Assembly: GCA_964609305.1 (NCBI GenBank)
Contig: CAZSRK010000049.1
Span: forward strand, 1 to 15,605
From: CAKSXP01 sp964609305
GTDB taxonomy: Bacteria > Bacillota > Clostridia > Oscillospirales > Oscillospiraceae
Reading direction: 5' to 3'
DNA length: 15,605 nt
The notes beneath the pieces were generated by a model. It was given only the letters and a program-made list of their open reading frames with translations. It searched no databases and was not told where the DNA came from. Position numbers and translations under genes: made by a program. Below are positions 1-6,246 of this stretch, piece after piece; positions within the stretch are counted from its first letter, which is position 1; each line of letters starts with the position of its first letter.

Positions 1-133
1 TTCATCAAAGCCACCGCCTTGTATCATTTTTATAAATATTTATAATAATTATAACTAAAATTGAGTAAGATTGCAAGGGGCATAAACAGGGGCAATTTTT
101 GTCCGGCAATGTAAAACGGCGGCAAAAAACCTC

Positions 134-164
134 TTGACATTGGAACTGTTCCATGGTTTAGGAT
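134..164 (+). promoter_or_regulatory. Probable MerR-type promoter and operator of the cyclase operon
   Basis: A consensus -35 box TTGACA (134-139) is followed by a -10 box TAGGAT (159-164; 4 of 6 match TATAAT), giving a 19-bp spacer instead of the usual 17. The spacer holds a dyad centred on position 147: TGGAAC (141-146) and GTTCCA (148-153) pair perfectly, and AC (137-138) pairs with GT (156-157). Known MerR-family promoters have a 19-20 bp spacer with the operator dyad between the two boxes, and the regulator untwists the DNA to activate. The dyad centre lies 13 bases from the first base of the -35 box, the same offset as in the E. coli copA promoter as I remember it. The inferred regulator gene is not in the window. 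Confidence 0.68.
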
Positions 165-196
165 GTATTTATCAAATACAACAGGAGGAATAAACC

Positions 197-1099
197 ATGG
201 CGTATATGCCGCTTAACAAGGATAACTTCTATCTGGATAAGACGAAGATGACAAAGATCTATGACCTTTCCATGCCCTGGGGCGTTGATACCCCGCTGTG
301 GCCCTTCCCCGGCGCACGCACGGACCTGCAGTTTCCGCGCGGACAGTATCTTGGCCGCTTCCACAAGCGCACCATGACTTATACCGGAACCCTGCATGCG
401 GGCACTCATATGGATGCGCCCAACCATGTCATGCACGAGGAAGAGGTGGATCGTGAGCGTTATGGATATACGCTTGCCGAGATACCGCTTGAACACTGCA
501 TAGGCTCCGGCGTAATTCTCGACATGCGCTGGCTGCGCGACGAGTTCGAGGAGAAGTGGAATGCCGCCGGCGGAGATCCCGCGAAGATGGGCAACATCTG
601 GTATGAGCTCCAGCCAGAGGATTTTGAAAAGGCCGCGGCAAAGGACGGCCTGGAGATCCGCGAGAACGACTGGGTCGTTGTCAACACCGGCTTCCATCAC
701 TACTGGAGAATAAATAACGACAAGTATTACAACTACTACCCTGGCATGGGCCCGACGGTTGCCAACTGGCTGATTCACGAAAAGCACATAAAGGGCATAA
801 CCGGCACATGGGGCGCGACCGACGCTCCGCTGTGGCACCATCCGCTCAAGGAACAGATGCCCTGGCTCGACACGGCATATCGTGCGGCTACCGGCAACGA
901 TCCGACGGTCCTGTTCCCGGACTATGAGCCCTGCCATAGGCTATTTATGCAGCACGGCGTGTGCACGGTCGAGAATGCCGGCGGCGATATCGACGACTGC
1001 ACCGGCAGGCGTATGACCATTGCCGCGTTCCCGTTCCGCTGCGAGATGGCTGACGGCGGATTTGTCCGTCTGGTCGCGTGGGAAGAGGGTTCTTTCTAA
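197..1099 (+). CDS. Cyclase-family metal-dependent hydrolase (kynurenine formamidase-like fold)
   Basis: A 300-residue cytoplasmic enzyme of the cyclase family (PF04199), whose members include arylformamidase KynB and isatin hydrolase, metal-dependent hydrolases of amide or cyclic amide bonds. The family metal-binding signature HxGTHxDxPxH is intact (H67, T70, H71, D73, H77), and the C-terminal part carries the conserved CHRLF and VENAGG segments (about 246-263). At 300 residues it is longer than KynB (about 210) and resembles the larger uncharacterised cyclases. AGGAGG at 183-188, eight bases before ATG 197, fixes the start; no signal peptide is seen. The dehydrogenase gene follows after one base, so the two are probably translationally coupled. 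The family is clear but the substrate is not; there are no other tryptophan-degradation genes here, so a kynurenine role is not supported. Confidence 0.9.
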   Translation: MAYMPLNKDNFYLDKTKMTKIYDLSMPWGVDTPLWPFPGARTDLQFPRGQYLGRFHKRTMTYTGTLHAGTHMDAPNHVMHEEEVDRERYGYTLAEIPLEHCIGSGVILDMRWLRDEFEEKWNAAGGDPAKMGNIWYELQPEDFEKAAAKDGLEIRENDWVVVNTGFHHYWRINNDKYYNYYPGMGPTVANWLIHEKHIKGITGTWGATDAPLWHHPLKEQMPWLDTAYRAATGNDPTVLFPDYEPCHRLFMQHGVCTVENAGGDIDDCTGRRMTIAAFPFRCEMADGGFVRLVAWEEGSF

Positions 1100-1100
1100 G

Positions 1101-2066
1101 ATGAAAATTCTTTCCGACATCAGGAAGATCGCCGTCCTCGGCGCGGGGACCATGGGTCCCGGAATCGCACAGACCTTTGCGGCCGGCGGCTATACTGTAA
1201 CGATGTGGACGCGGTCGGAGGCCACCCGGGAGAAGGCCAAGGCCTCCCTTATGACCAGCCTGAAGACCTTTGCCGAGGAAGGGGAGATCGATGCCGCCGA
1301 CATAGACAGCATCTATTCCCGGATAAGCTTTGCGCCGACGGTTGCCGAGGCGGTGCAGGGTGCGGACTTCATCATGGAGACCATCGTTGAAAACCGGGAG
1401 GCGAAGAGCGAACTGTACGAGCAGCTCGCGCAGCTTGTGGCCCCGGATGTTATCGTGGCGTCGAACACCTCTGCACTGAATATTTTTGAGATAGTGCCAG
1501 AGAGCCTGCTGCCGCAGCAGATAATATGCCACTGGTATTCTCCGCCGGCGGTCGTCCCGCTTGTCGAGGTTGTAAAGAGCGAGCAGGCGCCGGAGGAATT
1601 TGCCGACATTGCCGTCGAGATGCTCAATAACTGCGGCAAGACGGCGGTAAGGATGAAGAAATTCATCCGCGGATACATAGTCAACAGGCTTCAGCAGTGT
1701 CTCAACCGAGAGGTGTTTTATCTGCTTGATAACGGATACTGTGACGCCGAGGCCATTGACCTGGCCGCCAAGGCCAGCTTTATACCACGCGCTTGCGTGC
1801 TTGGCCTGCTAAAGCGCGTGGATTTCGGTGGCCTTGACATGACAGCAAACAACTATCGCAACCACAGCTATACCATGCCTGCAAACGGCGATGAAATGCC
1901 AAGGACCCTGGCAGAACACGTCGAGGCGGGGGAGCTCGGTATCAAGACCGGCAAAGGGTTTTACGACTACACCGGTCAGGATATTGAACAGCTCAAGAAA
2001 AAGCGCGATAAGCAGTTGTTTGAGATCTTCAGAGTCACCAAAAAGCTCATGGACGACCCCGTCTGA
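1101..2066 (+). CDS. 3-hydroxyacyl-CoA dehydrogenase-like NAD-dependent oxidoreductase
   Basis: A 321-residue oxidoreductase with an N-terminal Rossmann domain (GAGTMGPG, 14-21) and a C-terminal 3-hydroxyacyl-CoA dehydrogenase domain. The SNTS segment (121-124), catalytic-type H144 and E156 (12 apart, as in the human enzyme) and N195 in GYIVNRL are all present, so it should be active. It is longer than clostridial Hbd (about 282 residues) and ends in a charged helix after GKGFYDY (285-291). That layout resembles the lambda-crystallin / L-gulonate 3-dehydrogenase / carnitine dehydrogenase branch, which oxidises free hydroxy acids rather than CoA esters. ATG 1101 begins one base after the cyclase stop; the upstream GAAGAGGG inside the cyclase gene is only a weak ribosome site. 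No thiolase or enoyl-CoA hydratase gene is nearby, which also argues against a beta-oxidation role. The exact substrate is unknown. Confidence 0.88.
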   Translation: MKILSDIRKIAVLGAGTMGPGIAQTFAAGGYTVTMWTRSEATREKAKASLMTSLKTFAEEGEIDAADIDSIYSRISFAPTVAEAVQGADFIMETIVENREAKSELYEQLAQLVAPDVIVASNTSALNIFEIVPESLLPQQIICHWYSPPAVVPLVEVVKSEQAPEEFADIAVEMLNNCGKTAVRMKKFIRGYIVNRLQQCLNREVFYLLDNGYCDAEAIDLAAKASFIPRACVLGLLKRVDFGGLDMTANNYRNHSYTMPANGDEMPRTLAEHVEAGELGIKTGKGFYDYTGQDIEQLKKKRDKQLFEIFRVTKKLMDDPV

Positions 2067-2101
2067 TGAGAAATACCCGGCAGAGCGGTGCGGCCTGCCC
2101 C

Positions 2102-2153
2102 CGGTGAGAGGATATCTCACCGCCAGAGTTCGCCGCTTCCCGTCTCTGACGGG
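2102..2153 (+). other. Intercistronic hairpins between the dehydrogenase and DUF3870 genes
   Basis: The 107-base gap (2067-2173) holds two simple hairpins. One has an 8-bp stem CGGTGAGA (2102-2109) / TCTCACCG (2115-2122) with a 5-base loop; the other has a 6-bp stem CCCGTC (2139-2144) / GACGGG (2148-2153) with a 3-base loop. Neither is followed by a T-run, so they are not intrinsic terminators. They may stabilise or punctuate the operon transcript. No promoter stands out in the gap. Confidence 0.45.
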
Positions 2154-2173
2154 CCCGCCATGGAGAATTCACT

Positions 2174-2521
2174 ATGGGAAAAGTAACGGGTCACATCCTG
2201 CTTGCAGGCTATGCAAAACTGCCGAACAACACGACCGCACAGAAGATGTTCGACCAGATGGTCGTTGTTGCGGATGTTGATTTTGAAAGCGGTATAATCC
2301 TGGATGTTGACTGCACGATGGCTACGGATCTCGGGAAGCGATTTGTCCTGACAATAATGAAGGGCTACTGCCTGCAAAATGGCGTTGAGGCGCTTATCGA
2401 CGAGATTACGCTCAAATATTACGGCCATCTTAAAAGAGCTCTGCTGACCGCGATACGGGAAATCGGGCGGCAGTACAGCGAACTTAAAAAGGAAAACGAC
2501 GAAATAAGCAGTCCGGTTTAA
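2174..2521 (+). CDS. DUF3870 domain-containing protein
   Basis: A 115-residue soluble protein that fits DUF3870 (PF12986), a small clostridial family of unknown function. Family-like features are the opening HILLAGYAKLP segment (8-18), an acidic and hydrophobic core with D-x-D (34-36) and the later DVDCTM, and a C-terminal segment YGHLKRALLTAIREI that probably forms a helix. The tail is charged and probably disordered. GGAG at 2162-2165, eight bases before ATG 2174, supports the start. There is no signal peptide or membrane segment. It lies between the dehydrogenase and the symporter on the same strand; as I recall, DUF3870 genes are often found beside catabolic or transport genes, so a sensing or accessory role in this pathway is possible. 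No catalytic motif is visible and no reaction can be assigned. Confidence 0.75.
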   Translation: MGKVTGHILLAGYAKLPNNTTAQKMFDQMVVVADVDFESGIILDVDCTMATDLGKRFVLTIMKGYCLQNGVEALIDEITLKYYGHLKRALLTAIREIGRQYSELKKENDEISSPV

Positions 2522-2524
2522 GGG

Positions 2525-2541
2525 GGCTATAAAAAATAGCC
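2525..2541 (+). other. Small hairpin upstream of the terminator, possible antiterminator partner
   Basis: GGCTAT (2525-2530) pairs with ATAGCC (2536-2541) across a five-A loop, just after the DUF3870 stop codon. The ATAGCC arm, with the A at 2535, can instead pair with GGCTATT (2600-2606) at the base of the downstream terminator. The two pairings exclude each other. Confidence 0.45.
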
Positions 2542-2557
2542 TCGGGATTGAACAAGG

Positions 2558-2614
2558 AGCCGGCTTGGCGCAGAAGGGAGGTCCCCTCTGTGCCAGGCCG
2601 GCTATTGCTTTTTT
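2558..2614 (+). terminator. Intrinsic terminator or attenuator just before the symporter gene
   Basis: A long imperfect hairpin: outer stem AGCCGGC (2558-2564) / GCCGGCT (2597-2603), inner stem TGGCGCAG / CTGTGCCA with one G-U pair, and a purine/pyrimidine apex. It is followed by TTGC and six T (2609-2614), the layout of a rho-independent terminator on the plus strand. It stands only about 20 bases before the symporter ATG and no clear promoter lies between, so symporter transcription probably depends on read-through. It could separate enzyme and transporter expression or act as a regulated attenuator. Confidence 0.75.
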
Positions 2615-2634
2615 CCAATGAGGAGCATTAAAAT

Positions 2635-4023
2635 ATGGATTTATCCACTCTGATCGGAATGTGTGCTACAATTGCGCTCATCCTCGGACTGAGCATTTAC
2701 TCTGGCACAAAAAACAAAAAGGCAGCCTCAAAACATGGCAGCGCGGTCGCGGCCGGCATAATCGTCGGTACGCTTGTAGGTGGTTCCTCGACCGTGGGCA
2801 CGGCGCAGCTTGCGTATAATTACGGGATGAGTGCCTGGTGGTTCACACTCGGCGGCGGCATATCCTGCCTTGTGCTAGCGCTGGTGTTTGCAAAGCCCAT
2901 AAGAAGCAACGGCGGGCATACGCTGGTCGGCATGATTAACAACGAGTTTGGCTCGACGGCTGGCGTTGCCGCTTCGGTGCTCAGCGCCATTGGTACCTTT
3001 ATCAACATCATCTCCCAGATGATCGCGGCTTCCGCGGTTCTGGCAGTACTCTTTCCTGACATGGGCCTGATACCGGAGCTTATACTGACTACCGTCCTGA
3101 TGATACTGTATGTGGTAATCGGCGGCGCGAAAGGCGCCGGGATGGTGGGAATACTGAAGATGGGGCTTCTTTATCTTGCAATGATAGGCTGCGGCGCAAT
3201 AGTGCTTGTAAAGACAGGCGGCATAGGCGGGTTCGTGGACATGACCAACGCCATTGACAATCCCGAAGGCGTGCATTTTTTCAGCCTTTTTGCCCGCGGC
3301 ATCGGTATCGACCTCGGCGCCGGACTGTCGCTGCTCTTCGGCGTGATTACGACCCAAACCTACGCCCAGGCACTGCTCTGGTCAAAAAACGATGCGGCGG
3401 CGCGGCGCGGCGCGCTGTGGTCTGCATTTCTTATCCCGCCCATAGGTATCGGCGGAATACTGGTCGGCCTGTACATGCGCGCAAATTTCCCGGGAATAGC
3501 AGCAAAGACAGCCTTGACTGCGTTTGTCAACATGTATATGCCGCCGGTCCTCAGCGGGGTTGTACTCGGCGCGCTGTTCATCGCGGTTGTTGGGACCGGC
3601 GCCGGCCTTGCGTTGGGTATTTCGTTTATTGTAAACGAGGATATAGTAAACCGGCTTACCAGCAGGTTTGCCAGCCCGGAAAAACAGCGCGTGCTTGGTA
3701 AGATATGGATGGTACTGATACTTGTCCTGGCCTGTGTGCTGTCTTCCGGCCCGCTGGGGGACACGATACTCAGATTCGGATTCATGTCGATGGGCTTGCG
3801 CGCGGCTGCGGTATTCGCGCCGCTGTGTGCGGCGCTGTTCTGGCCGGGCAAGGTAGATCGTACCTTTGCTCTCATATCAATTATAGCAGGACCCGTTGTC
3901 ACACTTGTTGGGGAGCTGATCGGCCTGCCGTTTGACTCTCTTATGCTTGGCATAGCGGTAAGCGCCCTGTTTATAGCGGCGGGAGCCATTAAAAAGGGGC
4001 GAAAACCCCAGCTCTGCGCCTGA
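2635..4023 (+). CDS. Sodium:solute symporter (SSS family)
   Basis: A 462-residue, very hydrophobic membrane protein with roughly a dozen transmembrane segments, matching the sodium:solute symporter family (PF00474). The N-terminal helix is followed by a short basic cytoplasmic loop (about 25-35) and the glycine-rich segment with GTLVGGSSTVGTAQLAYNYG, which corresponds to the conserved TM1-TM2 region of the SSS fold. The YGMSAWW motif follows. GAGGAG at 2620-2625, nine bases before ATG 2635, fixes the start. It is last in the operon with the cyclase and dehydrogenase, so it probably imports their substrate, likely a small organic acid or amide. Substrate cannot be predicted from sequence: proline, pantothenate, acetate and urea transporters share this fold. 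Expression probably passes through the upstream attenuator-like hairpin. Confidence 0.85.
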   Translation: MDLSTLIGMCATIALILGLSIYSGTKNKKAASKHGSAVAAGIIVGTLVGGSSTVGTAQLAYNYGMSAWWFTLGGGISCLVLALVFAKPIRSNGGHTLVGMINNEFGSTAGVAASVLSAIGTFINIISQMIAASAVLAVLFPDMGLIPELILTTVLMILYVVIGGAKGAGMVGILKMGLLYLAMIGCGAIVLVKTGGIGGFVDMTNAIDNPEGVHFFSLFARGIGIDLGAGLSLLFGVITTQTYAQALLWSKNDAAARRGALWSAFLIPPIGIGGILVGLYMRANFPGIAAKTALTAFVNMYMPPVLSGVVLGALFIAVVGTGAGLALGISFIVNEDIVNRLTSRFASPEKQRVLGKIWMVLILVLACVLSSGPLGDTILRFGFMSMGLRAAAVFAPLCAALFWPGKVDRTFALISIIAGPVVTLVGELIGLPFDSLMLGIAVSALFIAAGAIKKGRKPQLCA

Positions 4024-4063
4024 TATCGTCATTCTTTTCACCTTCTTTTCTAAAGATCCGGCA

Positions 4064-4111
4064 TGAAAAAGTACCGGCAGCCGTTTTTCAGACAGCTGCC
4101 GGTATTCTTTT
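4064..4111. terminator. Bidirectional intrinsic terminator between symporter and obgE
   Basis: A perfect 10-bp stem TACCGGCAGC (4072-4081) / GCTGCCGGTA (4095-4104) with a 13-base loop. On the plus strand it is followed by TTCTTTT (4105-4111), and on the minus strand by CTTTTTC (4070-4064). It therefore serves both convergent genes. The 93-base gap holds nothing else. Confidence 0.85.
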
Positions 4112-4116
4112 GCATA

Positions 4117-5400
4117 TCAGCTTTTATACTCAAATTCCAGTCCATATATGCTTATGGTGTCCCCATCCTTGACGCCGAGGGCCTCCATGCGCTCATAGAT
4201 GTGGTTTTCACGCAGCATGCGGTCAAAATACATTCTCGACTCGTAGTCGGAGAGGTTGACGCGTTCGAGCAGGCGTTCAAGCCAGGCACCCTCGCAGTAC
4301 CAGACGTCATTATAACTTTCTATCGTGACGTCATCCGCAGAGCCGAGCGAAGGCTCAGGCGGGACATAGTCGGGCTCATAAACCACAACGGGCGGCAGAT
4401 GTGCAAGCTCTGCCGCGCAGGCGTTTATCAGCTCGCGTGTTCCCTGGCCCGTGGCCCCGGACATCTCGAAAAACCTGTATCCGCGGGCTTCGACATAGGC
4501 TCTGAGTTCTTCGATAGGGGAGCGGTCGTCTCCGAGCAGGTCACATTTGTTTGCAACTACAAGCTGTCTTCTTGAGGCCAGCTCAGCGTTGTATTCCCGC
4601 AGCTCGGCATTTATGGTCTCAAAATCCTCGATGGGGCTGCGTCCCTCGCTTCCGGCCGCATCGACGAGATGAACAAGCAGCCGGCAGCGGTCGATATGGC
4701 GCAGGAAATCGTGCCCCAGGCCCGCGCCCTCACTGGCACCCTCGATAATACCGGGAATGTCCGCCATGACGAATGACACGCCCTCCGTGACGTAAACAAC
4801 TCCGAGGTTGGGAAACAGCGTGGTGAAATGATAATTTGCGATCTTGGGATGCGCCTTTGAAACGACGGAGAGCAGGGTGGACTTGCCGACATTGGGAAAA
4901 CCGACAAGACCGACGTCAGCAAGCAGCTTGAGCTCAAGCGTTATCTCGCGTGACTGGCCCGGAAGCCCGGGCTTGGCAAAGCGCGGGGCCTGCCGGGTCG
5001 GTGTGGCAAAGTGCTTGTTGCCCCAGCCGCCGCGCCCTCCGCGGGCGAGCACAAACGGCTCGTCGTCGGACATATCTTTGATTATCCCGCCGGTTTCCCG
5101 GTCACGGATAAGCGTACCGCGCGGAACCCGGATCGTCAGGCTCTGCCCGTCCTTGCCGGAGCAGCGTTTGCCCTGTCCGTCGGCGCCGTTGCCCGCGACA
5201 TATTTGCGCTTATATCTGAAGTCCATCAGCGTGGACATATGGTCGTCTACGACGACGATGACATCGCCGCCGCGCCCGCCGTCCCCACCGTCAGGTCCGC
5301 CGGAGGCAATATATTTTTCGCGGTGGAAAGCGACGGCACCGTTGCCGCCTTTTCCGGCCGTTACCCTGATCGTGGCCTTATCAACGAAGGAACCCGCCAT
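4117..5400 (-). CDS. obgE: Obg family GTPase (ribosome assembly, stress and growth control)
   Basis: A 427-residue essential-type GTPase that acts in 50S ribosome assembly. The order is an N-terminal glycine-rich Obg fold (about 1-158, with the repeated GGxGG segments), a G domain and a C-terminal OCT domain (about 350-427). The G motifs are intact: G1 GFPNVGKS (167-174), G2 with T193/T194 in YHFTTLFPNLG, G3 DIPG (214-217), G4 NKCD (284-287) and G5 SGA (314-316). The OCT domain marks it as the form typical of Firmicutes. AAAGGAG, nine bases before ATG 5400, supports the start. It lies downstream of rplU and rpmA, the common bacterial order, but a strong terminator separates it from rpmA and it may have its own promoter. 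Confidence 0.97.
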   Translation of the reverse strand: MAGSFVDKATIRVTAGKGGNGAVAFHREKYIASGGPDGGDGGRGGDVIVVVDDHMSTLMDFRYKRKYVAGNGADGQGKRCSGKDGQSLTIRVPRGTLIRDRETGGIIKDMSDDEPFVLARGGRGGWGNKHFATPTRQAPRFAKPGLPGQSREITLELKLLADVGLVGFPNVGKSTLLSVVSKAHPKIANYHFTTLFPNLGVVYVTEGVSFVMADIPGIIEGASEGAGLGHDFLRHIDRCRLLVHLVDAAGSEGRSPIEDFETINAELREYNAELASRRQLVVANKCDLLGDDRSPIEELRAYVEARGYRFFEMSGATGQGTRELINACAAELAHLPPVVVYEPDYVPPEPSLGSADDVTIESYNDVWYCEGAWLERLLERVNLSDYESRMYFDRMLRENHIYERMEALGVKDGDTISIYGLEFEYKS

Positions 5401-5425
5401 CGGTATCCGCTCCTTTCATGGAATG

Positions 5426-5431
5426 ATTATA
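5426..5431 (-). promoter_or_regulatory. Candidate -10 box for obgE
   Basis: A perfect TATAAT on the minus strand lies just after the T-run of the rpmA terminator and 25 bases before the obgE ATG. No good -35 box is seen at 16-18 bases, since the terminator stem occupies that place, so the call is tentative. It would let obgE be transcribed even when the ribosomal transcript stops. Confidence 0.35.
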
Positions 5432-5434
5432 TCC

Positions 5435-5467
5435 AAAAAACGGGTGGGCAACGCTTCGCCCACCCGT
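5435..5467 (-). terminator. Intrinsic terminator between rpmA and obgE
   Basis: Read on the minus strand, a perfect 10-bp GC-rich stem ACGGGTGGGC / GCCCACCCGT (5458-5467 and 5440-5449) with an 8-base loop is followed directly by a run of six T (5440-5435). It lies 16 bases after the rpmA stop. It should end or attenuate the ribosomal protein transcript before obgE. Confidence 0.85.
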
Positions 5468-5483
5468 CTGATTCAGATTCTGC

Positions 5484-5744
5484 TTATTGTGCGATTTCGT
5501 AGACAGAGACCTGCTTGCGGTCCTTGCCCAGACGCTCGAACTTGACCTTGCCGTCCTTGAGGGCGAACAGGGTGTCGTCGTTGCCACGGCCGACGTTTAC
5601 GCCGGGATGGATTTTGGTTCCGCGCTGTCTGACAAGGATGTTGCCGGCCAGGACGAACTGACCATCGGCTCTCTTGGGGCCAAGGCGCTTGGACTCGCTG
5701 TCGCGTCCGTTCTTGGTTGAACCCATACCTTTTTTATGTGCCAT
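5484..5744 (-). CDS. rpmA: 50S ribosomal protein L27
   Basis: An 86-residue L27 protein of the large ribosomal subunit, near the peptidyl transferase centre. It begins MAHKKGMGSTKNGRDS and contains the conserved GQFVLAGNILVRQRGT and HPG segments. GGAGGT lies about nine bases before ATG 5744. Most Firmicutes L27 proteins start with a roughly nine-residue extension ending in a QFFA-type motif that the protease Prp removes. This one starts directly at the mature-type N-terminus, and the 35-base gap to rplU has no room for a prp (ysxB) gene. Identity is certain; the lack of the extension is read directly from the sequence and the start is well supported. Confidence 0.97.
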   Translation of the reverse strand: MAHKKGMGSTKNGRDSESKRLGPKRADGQFVLAGNILVRQRGTKIHPGVNVGRGNDDTLFALKDGKVKFERLGKDRKQVSVYEIAQ

Positions 5745-5779
5745 TTGGTTACACCTCCATTAGTCGTATTCGCGGAAAA

Positions 5780-6094
5780 TCAGGCGTTTATCGCGGATAT
5801 CTGCACCTGCGTGTAGGGCTGCCTGTGGCCCTTGGTCCTGCGATAGCCCTTTTTGGGCTTCATCTTATAGACACGGATCTTGCGGGACTTACCGTTTTTA
5901 ACGACGTTTGCGGAAACGGTCGCACCCTCGACAACGGGAGCGCCGAAAACGCTGGTCTCATCGTCGATAACTGCCAGGACCCTGTCAAAGGTGACGGTCT
6001 CGCTGGCTTCAGCGTTGAGCTTTTCAACAAAAACGACGTCGCCCTCGGCAACGCGGTACTGCTTACCGCCGGTCTCGATGATAGCATGCTTCAC
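5780..6094 (-). CDS. rplU: 50S ribosomal protein L21
   Basis: A 104-residue L21 protein that binds 23S rRNA in the large subunit. It has the hallmark N-terminus AIIETGGKQYRV (4-15) and the C-terminal basic segment MKPKKGYRRTKGHRQPYT. The start codon is GTG (6094-6092), giving one more residue than the common MYAIIE form; an AGGTG ribosome site lies about nine bases upstream. An ATG seven bases further in is out of frame. It is the first gene of the rplU-rpmA(-obgE) cluster and is preceded by a clear sigma-A promoter and a leader of about 80 bases that could carry an L21 autoregulatory structure. Confidence 0.97.
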   Translation of the reverse strand: MKHAIIETGGKQYRVAEGDVVFVEKLNAEASETVTFDRVLAVIDDETSVFGAPVVEGATVSANVVKNGKSRKIRVYKMKPKKGYRRTKGHRQPYTQVQISAINA

Positions 6095-6176
6095 TTAAGT
6101 TGCACCTGCCTCTCTTGGGAGTCTCGCTGTCGGGGGCGGAAGCCGAGCTTCACTTTGTGGCCCATTCAAAGCGGCC
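6095..6176 (-). promoter_or_regulatory. 5' leader of rplU, possible L21 leader RNA
   Basis: About 80 untranslated bases separate the predicted transcription start from the rplU GTG. On the minus strand it contains GCTCGGCTTCCGC and a purine-rich AGAGAGGCAGGTG before the start. Firmicutes often carry an L21-binding leader here (Rfam L21_leader). I can see the position and length but cannot confirm the fold by eye. Confidence 0.35.
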
Positions 6177-6181
6177 TTGTT

Positions 6182-6210
6182 AGTTTATCATTCAGAGAGG
6201 GGCTTGTCAA
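6182..6210 (-). promoter_or_regulatory. Sigma-A promoter of rplU-rpmA
   Basis: On the minus strand a consensus -35 TTGACA (6210-6205), a 17-base spacer and a -10 TAAACT (6187-6182; 4 of 6 match). It sits about 90 bases upstream of the rplU start and about 40 bases past the end of the beta-propeller gene. Confidence 0.75.
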
Positions 6211-6237
6211 GGAAAATAAGCACATTTTCCGGAAAAT
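6211..6237 (-). repeat. Triple GGAAAAT/ATTTTCC inverted repeat upstream of the rplU promoter
   Basis: Three copies of the 7-mer occur in alternating orientation: GGAAAAT (6211-6217), ATTTTCC (6224-6230) and GGAAAAT (6231-6237). The last two make a perfect 14-bp palindrome and the first two a 7-bp stem with a 6-base loop. The block abuts the -35 box. It may be an operator or a weak terminator for the beta-propeller gene; there is no proper T-run. Confidence 0.4.
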
Positions 6238-6246
6238 TTATCGGTT

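Noticed and set aside
1..60. Possible divergent gene start at the left edge (ATG at 5-3 on the minus strand with a GGCGGTGG stretch upstream), perhaps a MerR regulator
   Set aside because: Only one or two codons are in the window, so the gene cannot be supported. The AT-rich stretch at 25-60 has TATAAT-like words but no paired -35.
158..937. Long open frame on the minus strand across the cyclase gene (259 codons)
   Set aside because: It is antisense to a clear PF04199 gene with an intact metal motif, its translation shows no family features, and it has no ribosome site.
197..1099. Assignment of the cyclase as kynurenine formamidase (kynB)
   Set aside because: The protein is about 90 residues too long and no tryptophan or kynurenine genes are nearby.
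4844..5545. Long plus-strand open frames across obgE and rpmA
   Set aside because: They are antisense to confidently identified obgE and rpmA, and are a by-product of GC-rich codon use.
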